Assembly: GCA_964504655.1 (NCBI GenBank) | Contig: CAZDFD010000001.1 | Span: 58,406-122,405, forward strand | Direction: 5' to 3' | DNA from: JANXAZ01 sp964504655 | Lineage (GTDB): Bacteria; Pseudomonadota; Alphaproteobacteria; Geminicoccales; Geminicoccaceae | Length of the DNA stretch: 64,000 bases | Part shown: piece by piece, positions 42,874-52,083 of the stretch | Layout of the letters: every line of letters begins with the position of its first letter | Numbering within the stretch: position 1 is the first letter of the stretch | Translations under genes and position numbers: made by a program | The notes under the pieces: model-generated | What the model was told of the DNA's origin: nothing | The model's input: the letters and a program-made list of their open reading frames with translations, nothing else | Database searches by the model: none

Positions 42874-43161
42874 GTGCATAGGAAACCGCACCTGCCGACC
42901 AAGACCTGCCCGGCCTGCGGCAGGCCGTTCGCCTGGCGCAAGCGCTGGTCGCGGGTGTGGGCCGAGGTCGTCTGGTGCAGCGAGCGGTGCCGGCGGCAGC
43001 GGGCGGCTCAGCCGAGCAGGAGCCCGAGCGCGCCGAGCGCCGCCAGCGCGGCGCCGGCGAACCGGGCGGCCGGCGCCGGGACGAGCCTGCCGGTCGCCCG
43101 GCCGAGCCCGGCGCCGAGCCCGAGCAGGGCCAGGGAGCCTACGAGGAAGCCCGCGAGGTAG
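42874..43161 (+). CDS. DUF2256 small zinc-finger-like protein
   Basis: The first 40 or so residues (HRKPHLPTKTCPACGRPFAWRKRWSRVWAEVVWCSERCRRQR) match DUF2256, with CPAC and CSERC cysteine pairs likely to bind zinc; role unknown. The start is GTG at 42874. Family members are usually 40-60 residues, but here no stop occurs until 43161, giving 95 residues. The extra Ser/Ala/Pro/Arg-rich tail runs antisense through the 3' part of hupE, so the tail may be fortuitous. Confidence 0.82.
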   Translation: MHRKPHLPTKTCPACGRPFAWRKRWSRVWAEVVWCSERCRRQRAAQPSRSPSAPSAASAAPANRAAGAGTSLPVARPSPAPSPSRAREPTRKPAR

Positions 43162-43451
43162 GCCGGGCCGAGGGCCGCGATCCCGTGGCCGAGGGCGTGC
43201 AGGGCGACCAGGGGCGCGGCGGCGAGCGCGGCCAGCCGGGCCGGCCGGTGCCGCGCGAGCGCGGTGAGCGCGCCCAGGCCCAGGAGGAGCAGGAGGTGAT
43301 CGGGTCCGCCGAACGGGTGGGCGAGGCCCTGGAGCAGGGCTGCGGCCGGCTCGGCCGCTGGGCCCGCCGCCGGATGCCCGGGGTGGGCGAGCGCCGGGCC
43401 GGCCAAGACGGGCAGGGCGAGGCTTGCGAGGGCGAGCGTAGTACGGGTCAA
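43008..43451 (-). CDS. hupE: HupE/UreJ-family nickel transporter
   Basis: Putative nickel permease supplying the hydrogenase, 147 residues. It has a signal-like N-terminus, a mature N-terminal HPGHP metal motif, the helix-1 motif HPFGGPDHLLLLLGLGAL and a histidine-containing helix PLVALHALGHGIAALGP; about five hydrophobic segments remain. It is somewhat shorter than typical HupE. The start is a TTG (43449-43451) overlapping the hypX stop as TTGA. Last gene of the maturation operon; its 3' end overlaps the DUF2256 frame. Confidence 0.88.
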   Translation of the reverse strand: MTRTTLALASLALPVLAGPALAHPGHPAAGPAAEPAAALLQGLAHPFGGPDHLLLLLGLGALTALARHRPARLAALAAAPLVALHALGHGIAALGPAYLAGFLVGSLALLGLGAGLGRATGRLVPAPAARFAGAALAALGALGLLLG

Positions 43452-45166
43452 GGCACGGTCCTTTCGAGCTCGGGGCGGACGTGATCGGGGATCCCGCCGG
43501 TCCGGTGGCGCGCCAAGTGAAACGGCGTGCGGGCGTGCGGGACGCGCGTCAGGAAATGGTAGCGGGCGACGTGATACGACGGGTCGAAGCCGAAGAAGTT
43601 GCGGCGCATCTGCGCGAGCTCCTCTGCCCGGTAGGCGGCGAGCGGCTTCCGCGCCTCGTCGGCCGCGAGCCGGGCGCGCTTGGCCGCGAGTCGTTTCGCG
43701 AGCGCCGGGTCGGCGGCGTGCCGACGGGCATGGTCGAGGACCGCCGCCTCGAACGGCCCCGGGGCGAGGTCGAGGACCGTGTCGACGAGCCCGAGCCGGC
43801 GCGCCTCCTCGGCGCCCACCGGCAGGCGGGCCGCCAGCACCTCGCGGCCCCGCTCCCCGGCCCGGCGCGGCAGGAGGTAGGTCCAGTACTCGGAGCCGAA
43901 GAGGTTGCCCATGTTCTTGTAGTGGGGGCTCACCAGCACGTCGGCGCGGGCGATCACCTCGTCGGCGGCGAGCGCCAGGAAGGCCCCGCCGGCGCCGGCG
44001 TCGGCGCCGAGGGCGGCGATGGTGTGGACGTGGTCGGCGCGGATCACCGCCTCCGCCAGATCGTCGATCGCCTCGATGTTGGCGAGCGACTCCTCGGCCG
44101 GGCTCGCCGCCGCCTCGATCGTGGCGAGGTTCATGCCCGAGCACCAGAAGTCGGGCCCGCCCTCGAGCACCAGCACGCGGATCGGCCGGGCGAGCGCCCG
44201 CTCAAGCGCCGCGAGGAGGCGGCGGGCCTGGGCGGTGCCGAGCGCCCCGGCCCGGTGGGCGAAGCGCAGCCGTCCGACCCCGCCCTCCTCGCGGTAGCCG
44301 ATCGGGCGGAAGGTCGGGATCCCGGGGTCGAGCGGCGGCACGATCTCGGGCAGGCCCGCGAGCCTGCCGGCAAGCGCCAGCGTGGCCGGGACCTTGAACG
44401 GCCGCTCCTCGGGGGGTGCCGGCGAGCGCAGCCAGCCGATCCACACCGCCCCGTCGACGGTGGCGCGGCAGACCGCCTCCTCGCGGCGGGCGATCAGCGC
44501 GCCGGGTGGGCCGCGCAGCTGGCCCTCCTCGTACGCGTCGTAGAGCCGCACCGGCAGGCCCAGGAGCTCGTCCTCGACCCCGGGGCTGCCATCGGCCGCC
44601 CGGAGCTTGCGCAGTACCAGCTCGGTCGGATCGCTCGACCAGTCGATCCGCCGCTCGGCCGGGGCGAGCCGCGGCCGGAACGGTCCCGGCCGGCGGACGG
44701 GGCGGAAGGTCGGGTCGGCCAGCCGCTCGATCGCCTCGAGAACGCAGGCGACGGCGCCGGCCGCGACCTCGTTGCGGTACAGGCTGCTCTTGCTCGCCGC
44801 GCGCAGGGGGAAGGAGCGGCTGGCCCACACCGGGCCGGCGTCGAGCTCGGTCTCGGCCTCGAGCAGGGTGACGCCCCACTCGCTCCGGCCCTCGAGGATC
44901 GCGCGGTCGAGGGAGGACGGTCCGCGGTCGCCGGGCGGGCCCGGATGGACCACGAGGCAGCGCACGGCGCGCGTGATCGCCTCCGGCAGCGCCCGGGTCA
45001 GGTAGGAGGCGATCACCAATTCGGGCCGGGCGAGTGCGACCGCCTCGACCAGGACCGCGTCGTTGACGTCGAGCTCCAGCGAGACGGCGTGGCCGCGCCG
45101 CTCGAGCTCGACCCAGAGCCGCTGGGTCAGCCGGTTGAAGGCGCGGGCGAGGAGCAGGATGCGCAT
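43448..45166 (-). CDS. hypX: Hydrogenase maturation factor HypX (HoxX)
   Basis: Makes the active-site CO ligand from a formyl group under aerobic conditions. The 572-residue protein has an N-terminal formyl-THF hydrolase/transferase-like half (VHPGPPGDRGPSSLDRAI, EWGVTLLEAETELDAGPVWASRSF) and a C-terminal crotonase half (LVLEGGPDFWCSGMNLATIE, GADAGAGGAFLALAADEVIAR). Presence of HypX suggests the enzyme must be assembled with some oxygen present. Start ATG of MRILLLARAFN, 11 bases after hypE. Confidence 0.93.
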   Translation of the reverse strand: MRILLLARAFNRLTQRLWVELERRGHAVSLELDVNDAVLVEAVALARPELVIASYLTRALPEAITRAVRCLVVHPGPPGDRGPSSLDRAILEGRSEWGVTLLEAETELDAGPVWASRSFPLRAASKSSLYRNEVAAGAVACVLEAIERLADPTFRPVRRPGPFRPRLAPAERRIDWSSDPTELVLRKLRAADGSPGVEDELLGLPVRLYDAYEEGQLRGPPGALIARREEAVCRATVDGAVWIGWLRSPAPPEERPFKVPATLALAGRLAGLPEIVPPLDPGIPTFRPIGYREEGGVGRLRFAHRAGALGTAQARRLLAALERALARPIRVLVLEGGPDFWCSGMNLATIEAAASPAEESLANIEAIDDLAEAVIRADHVHTIAALGADAGAGGAFLALAADEVIARADVLVSPHYKNMGNLFGSEYWTYLLPRRAGERGREVLAARLPVGAEEARRLGLVDTVLDLAPGPFEAAVLDHARRHAADPALAKRLAAKRARLAADEARKPLAAYRAEELAQMRRNFFGFDPSYHVARYHFLTRVPHARTPFHLARHRTGGIPDHVRPELERTVP

Positions 45167-45177
45167 CGCCGGCCCCC

Positions 45178-46185
45178 TCAGCAGATCCGCGGCAAGGGCT
45201 CGCCGGCCAGCCAGTCGACCAGGCGGCGGCCGCCCATGCGGGTCTCGAGCTCGACCAGCCGGCGCGGGTCCTCGACCACGCGGCCGACGATCGCGGCGTC
45301 GCGGCCCAAGGGATGCGCGCGCATCGCGGCCAGGAGGCGCTCGGCGTCGGCCTCGGCGCAGATCGCCACGAGCTTGCCCTCGTTGGCGACATCGAGCGGG
45401 TCGAGGCCCAGGAGCTCGCACACCCCCCGGACCTCGGGGCGGACCGGGATCGCGCGCTCGACGATCCGCACGCCGACGCCCGACTGCTGGGCGATCTCGT
45501 TCAAGGTGGCGGCGAGCCCGCCGCGGGTCGGGTCGCGCAGCACGTGGATGTCGGGCACCGCCTCGAGCATTGCCGCCACGAGCCGGTGCAGCGCCGCGCT
45601 GTCGGAGAGGAGCTTGGTCTCGAGGTCGAGTTCGGCGCGCCGCGCCATGATCGCCACGCCGTGGTCGCCGAGGGTCCCCGAGACCAGCACCACGTCCCCG
45701 GGCCGGGCGCGGTCGCCCGAGATGGCGATGCCCTCGGCCACCACCCCGACCCCGGTCGTGGTGATGAACAGGCCGTCGCCCTTGCCGCGCTCGACGACCT
45801 TGGTGTCGCCGGTGACGACGTCGATCCCGGCGGCGCGTGCGGCCGCCCCCATGGAGCGGACGATGATCTCGAGAAGCTCGAGCTCCAGGCCCTCCTCGAG
45901 GATGAAGCTGGCCGCCAGGTGCAGCGGCCGGGCCCCGGCCATGGCCAGGTCGTTGACGGTCCCGTGCACGGCGAGCGAGCCGATGTCGCCGCCCGGGAAC
46001 AGCAGCGGCGCGATCACGAAGGCGTCGGTCGTCAGCACCAGCCGGCCGGGCGGCTGATCGAGGACGGCGTGGTCGTTGCGGGCATCCAGCGCGGGGTTGG
46101 CGAAGGCCGGCCGGAACACCCGGTCGATCAGCTCGACCATGGCCCGGCCTCCGGACCCGTGCGCCATCTCGACCCGCCGGCTCAT
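45178..46185 (-). CDS. hypE: Carbamoyl-dehydratase HypE
   Basis: Dehydrates the carbamoyl group carried on its C-terminal cysteine to the thiocyanate that becomes the active-site cyanide. The 335-residue PurM-like protein begins MSRRVEMAHGSGGRAMVELI and ends in PRIC with the essential terminal Cys. HGTVNDLAMAGARPLHLAASFILEEGL and VVTGDTKVVERGKGDG are family motifs. Its start overlaps the hypD stop by ATGA. Confidence 0.97.
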   Translation of the reverse strand: MSRRVEMAHGSGGRAMVELIDRVFRPAFANPALDARNDHAVLDQPPGRLVLTTDAFVIAPLLFPGGDIGSLAVHGTVNDLAMAGARPLHLAASFILEEGLELELLEIIVRSMGAAARAAGIDVVTGDTKVVERGKGDGLFITTTGVGVVAEGIAISGDRARPGDVVLVSGTLGDHGVAIMARRAELDLETKLLSDSAALHRLVAAMLEAVPDIHVLRDPTRGGLAATLNEIAQQSGVGVRIVERAIPVRPEVRGVCELLGLDPLDVANEGKLVAICAEADAERLLAAMRAHPLGRDAAIVGRVVEDPRRLVELETRMGGRRLVDWLAGEPLPRIC

Positions 46186-47354
46186 GCCACAGCCATCCGG
46201 GCGGCCGAGGCGGCGGGCGGATCGGCGGTCGCGGGCCGGCGATGGCGGGCATAGGCCCACCAGGCGGCGCAGGCCCCCTCGGCCGAGACCATGCAGGAGC
46301 CGACCGGGTTCTCGGGCGTGCAGCCCTTGCCGAACAGCGGGCAGTCGGGCGGCTTCCTGGCGCCCCTCAGGATCTGCGGGCAGAGGCAGGCCTTGTTCTC
46401 GCGCGCGACCTGGGGCTCGAGGGCGAACCTTCGCTCCGCGTCGAAGGCCGCCCAGCGGTCGCGCAGCCGAAGGGCGCTGTAGGGCACGGTGCCGAGCCCG
46501 CGCCAGGCGAAGGTGCGCCGCAGCTCGAACACGCGCCCGACCAGGGCCTGCGCCCGGAGGTTGCCGTCGCGATCGACCGCGCGGGTGTACTGGTTCTCGA
46601 CCTCGGCCCGGCTCTGGTTGAGCTGGCGGACGAGCATCAGCACCGCCTGCAGCACGTCGAGCGGCTCGAACCCGGTGATCACGACGGGCTTCCGGTACTC
46701 CTCGGCGAAGTGCTCGTAGGGCCTCGAGCCGATCACCACGCTCACGTGCGCCGGGCCCAGGAAGCCGTCGATCGCCACCCGCTCGACCTCGCGCGCCTCG
46801 GGGTTCTCGAGGATGCTCGCGATCGCCGCCGGGGTCAGGACGTGGTTGCAGAACACCGAGAAGTTGGCGAGGCCGAGCGCGGCGGCGGTCTCGACCGCCA
46901 CCGCCGTGGGCGGGGTGGTGGTCTCGAAGCCGATCGCGAACAACACGACCTCGAGCTCGGGGTGGCGGCGGGCGAGCTCGACCGCGTCCGCGGCCGAGTA
47001 GATCATGCGCACCTGGGCGCCCTCGGCGCGGGCGCGCAGGAGGCTGGTGCGGCCCGACCCCGGCACCCGCATCATGTCGCCGTAGGAGCAGAGCAGGACG
47101 CCCGGCCGGCGGGCGAGCGCGATCGCCATGTCGAGCCGGCCGACCGGCAGCACGCAGACCGGGCAGCCTGGCCCGTGCACCATCTCGACCTCGCCCGGCA
47201 GGAGGTCGGCGAGTCCGTAGCGGAAGATGGCATGGGTGTGGCCGCCGCAGAACTCCATCAGCCGATAGGAGCGGCCGGGCTCGACCTCGGCCCGGATCGC
47301 CTCGACCAGCCGGCGGGCGAGCTCGCCGTCGCGGAACTCGTCGACGTACCTCAC
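46182..47354 (-). CDS. hypD: Hydrogenase assembly factor HypD
   Basis: Fe-S scaffold on which, with HypC, Fe(CN)2CO is built. The 390-residue product carries the conserved MEFCGGHTHAIFRYGL, HGPGCPVCVLP and VLFAIGFETTTPPTA motifs and the C-terminal cluster region CLCPQILRG...PDCPLFGKGCTPENPVGSCMVSAEGACAAWW. The GTG start (47352-47354) overlaps the hypC stop. A short unconserved tail follows the last Cys motif. Confidence 0.97.
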   Translation of the reverse strand: MRYVDEFRDGELARRLVEAIRAEVEPGRSYRLMEFCGGHTHAIFRYGLADLLPGEVEMVHGPGCPVCVLPVGRLDMAIALARRPGVLLCSYGDMMRVPGSGRTSLLRARAEGAQVRMIYSAADAVELARRHPELEVVLFAIGFETTTPPTAVAVETAAALGLANFSVFCNHVLTPAAIASILENPEAREVERVAIDGFLGPAHVSVVIGSRPYEHFAEEYRKPVVITGFEPLDVLQAVLMLVRQLNQSRAEVENQYTRAVDRDGNLRAQALVGRVFELRRTFAWRGLGTVPYSALRLRDRWAAFDAERRFALEPQVARENKACLCPQILRGARKPPDCPLFGKGCTPENPVGSCMVSAEGACAAWWAYARHRRPATADPPAASAARMAVA

Positions 47355-47593
47355 GTCACCGCCTCCTCGGGCGCGCTCCGCCCCCGGGCCTCGGCCATCA
47401 GCGCCAGGGTGCGCGCAGCCTCGGCCTCGTCGATGCGGCCGAGGGCGAAGCCGACGTGCACGATCAGGTACTCGCCCACGCGGACATTCTCGACGAGCGC
47501 GGTCGACACCTCCTTGAGAACGCCGTCGAGCTCGACCTTGGCGCGGTCGGGGCCGAGGACCGCGGTCACCCGCGCGGGCACGGCCAGGCACAT
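47351..47593 (-). CDS. hypC: Hydrogenase assembly chaperone HypC
   Basis: 80-residue chaperone that binds HypD and the large-subunit precursor through its N-terminal cysteine. The start MCLAVPARV has the essential Cys2, and GEYLIVHVGFALGRIDEAEA is the family C-terminal half. It sits between hypF and hypD with tight spacing. A second HypC-family gene (58296-58538) lies in the structural operon. Confidence 0.95.
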   Translation of the reverse strand: MCLAVPARVTAVLGPDRAKVELDGVLKEVSTALVENVRVGEYLIVHVGFALGRIDEAEAARTLALMAEARGRSAPEEAVT

Positions 47594-47596
47594 GGC

Positions 47597-49861
47597 TCAC
47601 CCTCCCTCGAGCCGGAGCGCCGCGACCCAGGCCTGACCGAGCGCCAGGCCGCCGTCGCCGGGCGGCACGGCTTGCGGCCGCAGCGGCTCGAGGCCGGCCG
47701 CGGCCAGATCGGCCACGAGCGCGTCCACGAGCGGGTCGTTGACGAGGCATCCGCCGCCGAGCGCCACGACCCGAACCCCGGTCCGCCGGGCGGCCGCGGC
47801 GACCCAGGCGGCGAGCCCGCGGGCGAGCGTACCGTGCACGAGCTCGGCCCCGAGGACCGGGTCGCAGCTTGGCAGGGCCGCGAGCAGCGGCAGCAGATCG
47901 AGGCTGCCGTCCGGGTGGAGGGCGAAGCCGCCCTTGAGAACACGCGGGATGCGCACGAGCGCCTCGAGCCGCATCGCCGCCTCGGCCTCGTAGCGCTGCA
48001 CCGGGCAGAGGCCGAGCAGCGCGGCGGCGGCGTCGAGCAGCCGCCCGCAGCTCGAGGTGGGCGGGCAGGCGATCCCGCGGTCGAGCAGCGCCAGGAGCGG
48101 CCCGACCACCCGGTCGGGGAACAGCGCCGGCGCCTCGCCGCCCCGGCCCATGGCGTGCAGGGCCGCGACCGCCATGCGCCAAGGCTCGCGCGCCGCGGCG
48201 TCGCCGCCCGGCTGGCGGAGATGACGGAGGTGGCCGAGCCGGGTGGCCTGGGCGCCATCGACCCGGAGCAGTTCGCCGCCCCAGACCGTGCCGTCCGGGC
48301 CGAAGCCGACCCCGTCGAGGGCGAGCCCGAGCGCCGGGGCCAGCCGGCCGTGCTCGGCGAGCGTGGCGGCGATGTGGGCGTGGTGGTGCTGGACCGCGAT
48401 CGCGGGCAGGCCGAGCGCCCGGGCGAGGCGGGTGCTCGGCAGGTCGGGATGGAGGTCGTGGGCGACCGCCACCGGGCTCACCTCGAGCAGCGCCCGCATC
48501 CGGCCGATCGCCTCCTCGAGGAAGGCGAGCGTGGCCGCGTCCTCAAGGTCGCCCACATGGGTCGAGAGGAAGGCCTCGGCGCCGCGGGTGAGGCAGACCG
48601 TGGCCTTGAGTTGGGCGCCGACCGCGAGAACCGGGGCCACCGCCCGCGGCAGGCGGACCGGTAGCGGCACCTGGCCGCGGGCGCGGCGCAGGAAGGTGGG
48701 CCGCCCGGCCACGAGCTTGACCACGGAATCGTCGGCGCGCGCCACGATCGGTCGGTCGTGGCCGACCACCGCATCGGCGATGCCGGCGAGCGCCGCCCGG
48801 GCCTCGCCGTCGTCGGTCAGGATCGGCTCGCCCCAGCGGTTGGCGCTGGTCGCGACCAACACGAGGTCGGGCGGGTCGTGCTCGAGCCAGGCAGTGCCGG
48901 CCGGCCGCCCGGCCGCCTCGTGGAACAGGAGGAGGTGGAGGGGCGTGTAGGCGAGCATCAGCCCGAGGCTCGGCAGGCCGTCGGCCACCCCGGGCGCGAC
49001 GCCACTGCCCGGAAGGGCGGGGACCAGCACGATCGGGCGGTCGGGCGCCTCGAGCAGCGCCGCCTCGGCCGGGTCGATGCGGGCCACCCGACGGGCCGCG
49101 GCGAGGCTCGCCACCATGACCGCGAGCGGCTTGGCCAAGCGGCCCTTGCGGGCGCGCAGCCGGGCGACCGCGGCTGGATCGCGGGCGTCGCACAGGAGGT
49201 GGAAGCCGCCGAGCCCCTTGAGGGCCACGATCTGCCCCGCACTCAGGCGGGCGAGCACCGCCTCGATCGGCTCGTCCAGGCGTGGGCCGCAGACCGGGCA
49301 GGCCAGGGGCTCGGCGTGGAAGCGGCGGTCGGCCGGGTCGTGGTACTCGCGCGCGCAGGCCGGGCAGAGCGGGAAGTCGGCGAGGCTGGTCTGCGGCCGG
49401 TCGTAAGGAAGGCCGCGGGTGATGGTGTAGCGCGGGCCGCAGCGGGCGCAGGTGAGGAAGGGGTAGCGCCAGCGCCGGTCGGCCGGGTCGAACAGCTCGG
49501 AGAGGCAGTCCGGGCAGAGCGCGAGGTCGGGGCCGATCGCGGTGGCGAGCTGGCCGGCGCTCTGGCTCGGGCGGATGGTGAAGGCGGTCAGGCCCGCGGC
49601 CGGCAGGCGCTCGACCTCGAGCGCGTCGATCCGCGCCGGCGCCGGCTTCTCGCGCGGCAGCTCGTCGAGGAAGGCCGCCACGCCCGCCCCCTCGACCTCG
49701 ATCAGCACTCCCTCCGGGTCGTTGCCGACGAAACCCGCAAGCCCGTGGCGGGCGGCGAGCCCGTGCACGAAAGGCCGGAAGCCGACCCCCTGGACGAGGC
49801 CGCGCACCCGCAGCCGCAGCCGCTCGGCCGGGGCGCTCGGACGCGGGGCAGGCGCAGCCAC
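47597..49861 (-). CDS. hypF: Carbamoyltransferase HypF
   Basis: Uses carbamoyl phosphate and ATP to carbamoylate HypE. Domains in the 754 residues: acylphosphatase (VRGLVQGVGFRPFVHGLA, about 18-95), two HypF zinc fingers (CPDCLSELFDPADRR; CPACAREYHDPADRRFH), a YrdC-like domain (IVALKGLGGFHLLCDA) and a C-terminal Kae1-like carbamoyltransferase domain (VAHDLHPDLPSTRLA, AVQHHHAHIAATLAEH, GGGCLVNDPLVDAL). The start is GTG. Complete by length and domain order. Confidence 0.96.
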   Translation of the reverse strand: MAAPAPRPSAPAERLRLRVRGLVQGVGFRPFVHGLAARHGLAGFVGNDPEGVLIEVEGAGVAAFLDELPREKPAPARIDALEVERLPAAGLTAFTIRPSQSAGQLATAIGPDLALCPDCLSELFDPADRRWRYPFLTCARCGPRYTITRGLPYDRPQTSLADFPLCPACAREYHDPADRRFHAEPLACPVCGPRLDEPIEAVLARLSAGQIVALKGLGGFHLLCDARDPAAVARLRARKGRLAKPLAVMVASLAAARRVARIDPAEAALLEAPDRPIVLVPALPGSGVAPGVADGLPSLGLMLAYTPLHLLLFHEAAGRPAGTAWLEHDPPDLVLVATSANRWGEPILTDDGEARAALAGIADAVVGHDRPIVARADDSVVKLVAGRPTFLRRARGQVPLPVRLPRAVAPVLAVGAQLKATVCLTRGAEAFLSTHVGDLEDAATLAFLEEAIGRMRALLEVSPVAVAHDLHPDLPSTRLARALGLPAIAVQHHHAHIAATLAEHGRLAPALGLALDGVGFGPDGTVWGGELLRVDGAQATRLGHLRHLRQPGGDAAAREPWRMAVAALHAMGRGGEAPALFPDRVVGPLLALLDRGIACPPTSSCGRLLDAAAALLGLCPVQRYEAEAAMRLEALVRIPRVLKGGFALHPDGSLDLLPLLAALPSCDPVLGAELVHGTLARGLAAWVAAAARRTGVRVVALGGGCLVNDPLVDALVADLAAAGLEPLRPQAVPPGDGGLALGQAWVAALRLEGG

Positions 49862-49866
49862 GGGCC

Positions 49867-50739
49867 CTACTCGGCGGCCGCCGCCCGCAGCGCGCGGGCC
49901 GCCTCGATCCAGGCGAGCCAGCGCTCGAGGCCCTCGCCGGTGCGAGCCGAGAGGCGGATCGCCTGGATGTCGGGGCGGACCCGGCGGGCGTTGGCGATCA
50001 GCACGGCCGGATCGGCGTCGAGATAGGGCGCGAGGTCGGTCTTGGTCACCAGCAGGAGCGAGGCCGCGGCGAAGATGGTCGGGTATTTGAGCGGCTTGTC
50101 GTCGCCCTCGGCGAGCGAGCAGAGTACCACCTTGTGCGCCTCGCCGAGGTCGAAGCCGGCCGGGCAGACGAGGTTGCCGACGTTCTCGATCAGCAGGAGC
50201 GCGCCCGCCGGCGGGTCGAGCCGATCGAGGGCGCGGGCGACCATGGCGGCGTCCAGGTGGCAGCCCTTGCCGGTGTTGACCTGGACCGCGGGCGTGCCGG
50301 TGGCGCGGATCCGCTCGGCGTCGTTGGAGGTCGCCTGGTCGCCCTCGACGACCGCGATCGGCAGCCGCCCGGCGAGCGCCCGGATGGTGCGCTCGAGCAG
50401 CGTCGTCTTGCCGGCCCCCGGGCTCGAGACGAGGTTGAGCGCAAGGATGCCGCGGGCGGCGAGGCGGGCCCTGACCTCGGCGGCGAGCGCGTCGTTCTTG
50501 GCGAGCAGGTCGCGCTCGAGCCGCAAGAGCCGGCCCTCCGGCCGGTGCTCGTGCGGCTGGTGCTCATCCGATTCGTGCTGGTGGGCGCCGTGCCCGTGCG
50601 GGCCGTGCTCGTGGGGGATCCCGAGCGCGTGCAAGCGGGCATGCTCGGCATCGAGGAGGTCCTCGGCCGGGTGGCGATGGCGGCGGGCCGGCTCGCTCTC
50701 GAGCCCGGCCTCGCCGCCACAGCCGCAGGTTGCGCACAT
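49867..50739 (-). CDS. hypB: Nickel-inserting GTPase HypB
   Basis: GTPase that loads nickel into the large subunit with HypA. The 290-residue protein starts MCATCGCGG (high-affinity CxxCGC nickel site), then has a His-rich stretch at about residues 42-67 (HEHGPHGHGAHQHESDEHQP) for nickel storage, followed by the GTPase domain with P-loop SSPGAGKTTLLE and the metal site GKGCHLDA. The ATG overlaps the hypA stop (TGATG on the minus strand). Confidence 0.97.
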   Translation of the reverse strand: MCATCGCGGEAGLESEPARRHRHPAEDLLDAEHARLHALGIPHEHGPHGHGAHQHESDEHQPHEHRPEGRLLRLERDLLAKNDALAAEVRARLAARGILALNLVSSPGAGKTTLLERTIRALAGRLPIAVVEGDQATSNDAERIRATGTPAVQVNTGKGCHLDAAMVARALDRLDPPAGALLLIENVGNLVCPAGFDLGEAHKVVLCSLAEGDDKPLKYPTIFAAASLLLVTKTDLAPYLDADPAVLIANARRVRPDIQAIRLSARTGEGLERWLAWIEAARALRAAAAE

Positions 50740-51080
50740 CAGACGACCTCCAGCTCGCGGAGCCTGAGCTCCTCGCCGCCGCGGACGAGCAGGCGGTAAC
50801 CGCCGCAGCCCGGGCAGGGCTCGCCGCGCGCGGCGATGCTCACGAGGCCGCCGCAGTCGGTGCAGAAGGCGCTGCCGGGCGGGCGCTCGATCGCGAGCGT
50901 GGCGCCCTCGGCGAGCGTGCCGCGGGTCGCGACCTCGAAGCAGAAGGCGAGCGCCTCGGGCTCGACATGGCTCAGGGCGCCGACCTCGAGGGTGACCCGG
51001 CGGACCCGCACGAAGCCCTGGCGGGCCGCCTCCTCGCGCAGCGCCTCGACGAGGCTCTCGGTCAGCGCCAGCTCATGCAT
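50739..51080 (-). CDS. hypA: Nickel metallochaperone HypA
   Basis: 113-residue nickel and zinc-binding partner of HypB. The N-terminus MHELALTESLVEAL has the nickel-ligand His2, and the zinc domain has two CxxC pairs (FCTDCGG and CPGCGGY). It is preceded by a HupK-like gene whose stop lies inside its start region (8-base overlap) and followed by hypB. The order hypA-B-F-C-D-E is the classical one. Confidence 0.97.
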   Translation of the reverse strand: MHELALTESLVEALREEAARQGFVRVRRVTLEVGALSHVEPEALAFCFEVATRGTLAEGATLAIERPPGSAFCTDCGGLVSIAARGEPCPGCGGYRLLVRGGEELRLRELEVV

Positions 51081-52068
51081 GGGCGGCCTCGAGGAAGGCG
51101 CCGGCGCCGGCGGAGGGGCGCCTGCCGGAGGCGGCCGGCACCAGCTCGAGCCGCCACGGCCAGCAGGGGTCGACCGCGGCCATGGCGAGTGCCGCGAGCC
51201 GGGCCGGCGACGTGCCCGACCGCGCGCGGCCGAGCGCCTGCAGCACCGGGTGATCGCCACGGATCGCGCGATCGGTCGGGGTCACCCAGGCGACCGAGGC
51301 GAGCCGCCCCTGGCGCAGCTCGACGCCCCAGACGAGTCGGCCGCGGTCGGTGCGCAGCGCCGCGCTGCCGCGGCCGGAGCCGAGGAGCGGCGCCGGCGCC
51401 GGCTCGGGAGCGGGCCCGGGCACGAGCCCGCGGACCCGGCCGAGCAGCCGCCGGTCGGCAGCGAGCCGCTCGGCCAGGCTGTGCGCCACCACCCGGCCGA
51501 GCGAGCCGCCGAGCCCGGCCGCTTCCGCCGCGAGCCGCTCGGCCAGGGGATCCCGGGCCAGGGGCGCGAGCGCCGCCTCGAGCGCGTCGTGGGCGGCGAG
51601 CAGCCGGGCGCGCTCGGCGACGAGGGCGGCGCGTGGCTCGGCGAGGCCGACCGCCCGGGCGAGGCCGTCGGCGGCGGCAAGGATCGCCTTGGCGAGGGCC
51701 GCCCGGACCGGCTCGCCCACGAGCGCCGGCCAGGCGACCGCGCGGCGGAGCGCCAGCGCCCGCGCCCGTTCGGCCAGGAGCAGGAGGCCGCGGGCGGCGC
51801 GCCGGGCCGGGCTCGCGGGCGCCGCGACGGCCGCCTCGGCAGCCTCGCAGAGCGCGACGGAATGCGCCCAGGGGCAGGCGGCGAGCAGCCGGGCGAGCCG
51901 CGCCGCGGCCTCCGCGACCGGCTGGCCGAGCAGGGCCGGGGCGAGGTCGGGCAGGCCCCTGGGCAGGAGCGCCGCGCGCTCGATCCGGCCGCCCGCGACC
52001 TCGAGCCGCAGCAGGACGCACGGCTCGGGCCCGGCGGCCGCGAGGGCGGAGGAGCGGGCGGGCGGCAC
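51073..52068 (-). CDS. HupK-like hydrogenase maturation protein
   Basis: A 331-residue Ala/Leu/Arg-rich protein with faint similarity to the [NiFe] large subunit, as in HupK/HoxV. It has an N-terminal RLLAACPWAHSVALCEAAEAA region and a C-terminal HPVLQALGRARSG...LAALAMAAVDPCWPWRLEL that echoes the large-subunit C-terminal DPCxxC motif, but the four Ni-binding cysteines are not conserved. HupK proteins act as scaffolds for the metal centre. Start GTG at 52068. Position between a cytochrome gene and hypA supports the call. Confidence 0.7.
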   Translation of the reverse strand: MPPARSSALAAAGPEPCVLLRLEVAGGRIERAALLPRGLPDLAPALLGQPVAEAAARLARLLAACPWAHSVALCEAAEAAVAAPASPARRAARGLLLLAERARALALRRAVAWPALVGEPVRAALAKAILAAADGLARAVGLAEPRAALVAERARLLAAHDALEAALAPLARDPLAERLAAEAAGLGGSLGRVVAHSLAERLAADRRLLGRVRGLVPGPAPEPAPAPLLGSGRGSAALRTDRGRLVWGVELRQGRLASVAWVTPTDRAIRGDHPVLQALGRARSGTSPARLAALAMAAVDPCWPWRLELVPAASGRRPSAGAGAFLEAAHA

Positions 52069-52083
52069 CCGTGCTCTCCGCCG

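Noticed and set aside
43481..46057. An 858-codon plus-strand frame opposite hypX and hypE
   Set aside because: Antisense shadow; no motif, and the minus strand has complete Hyp proteins.
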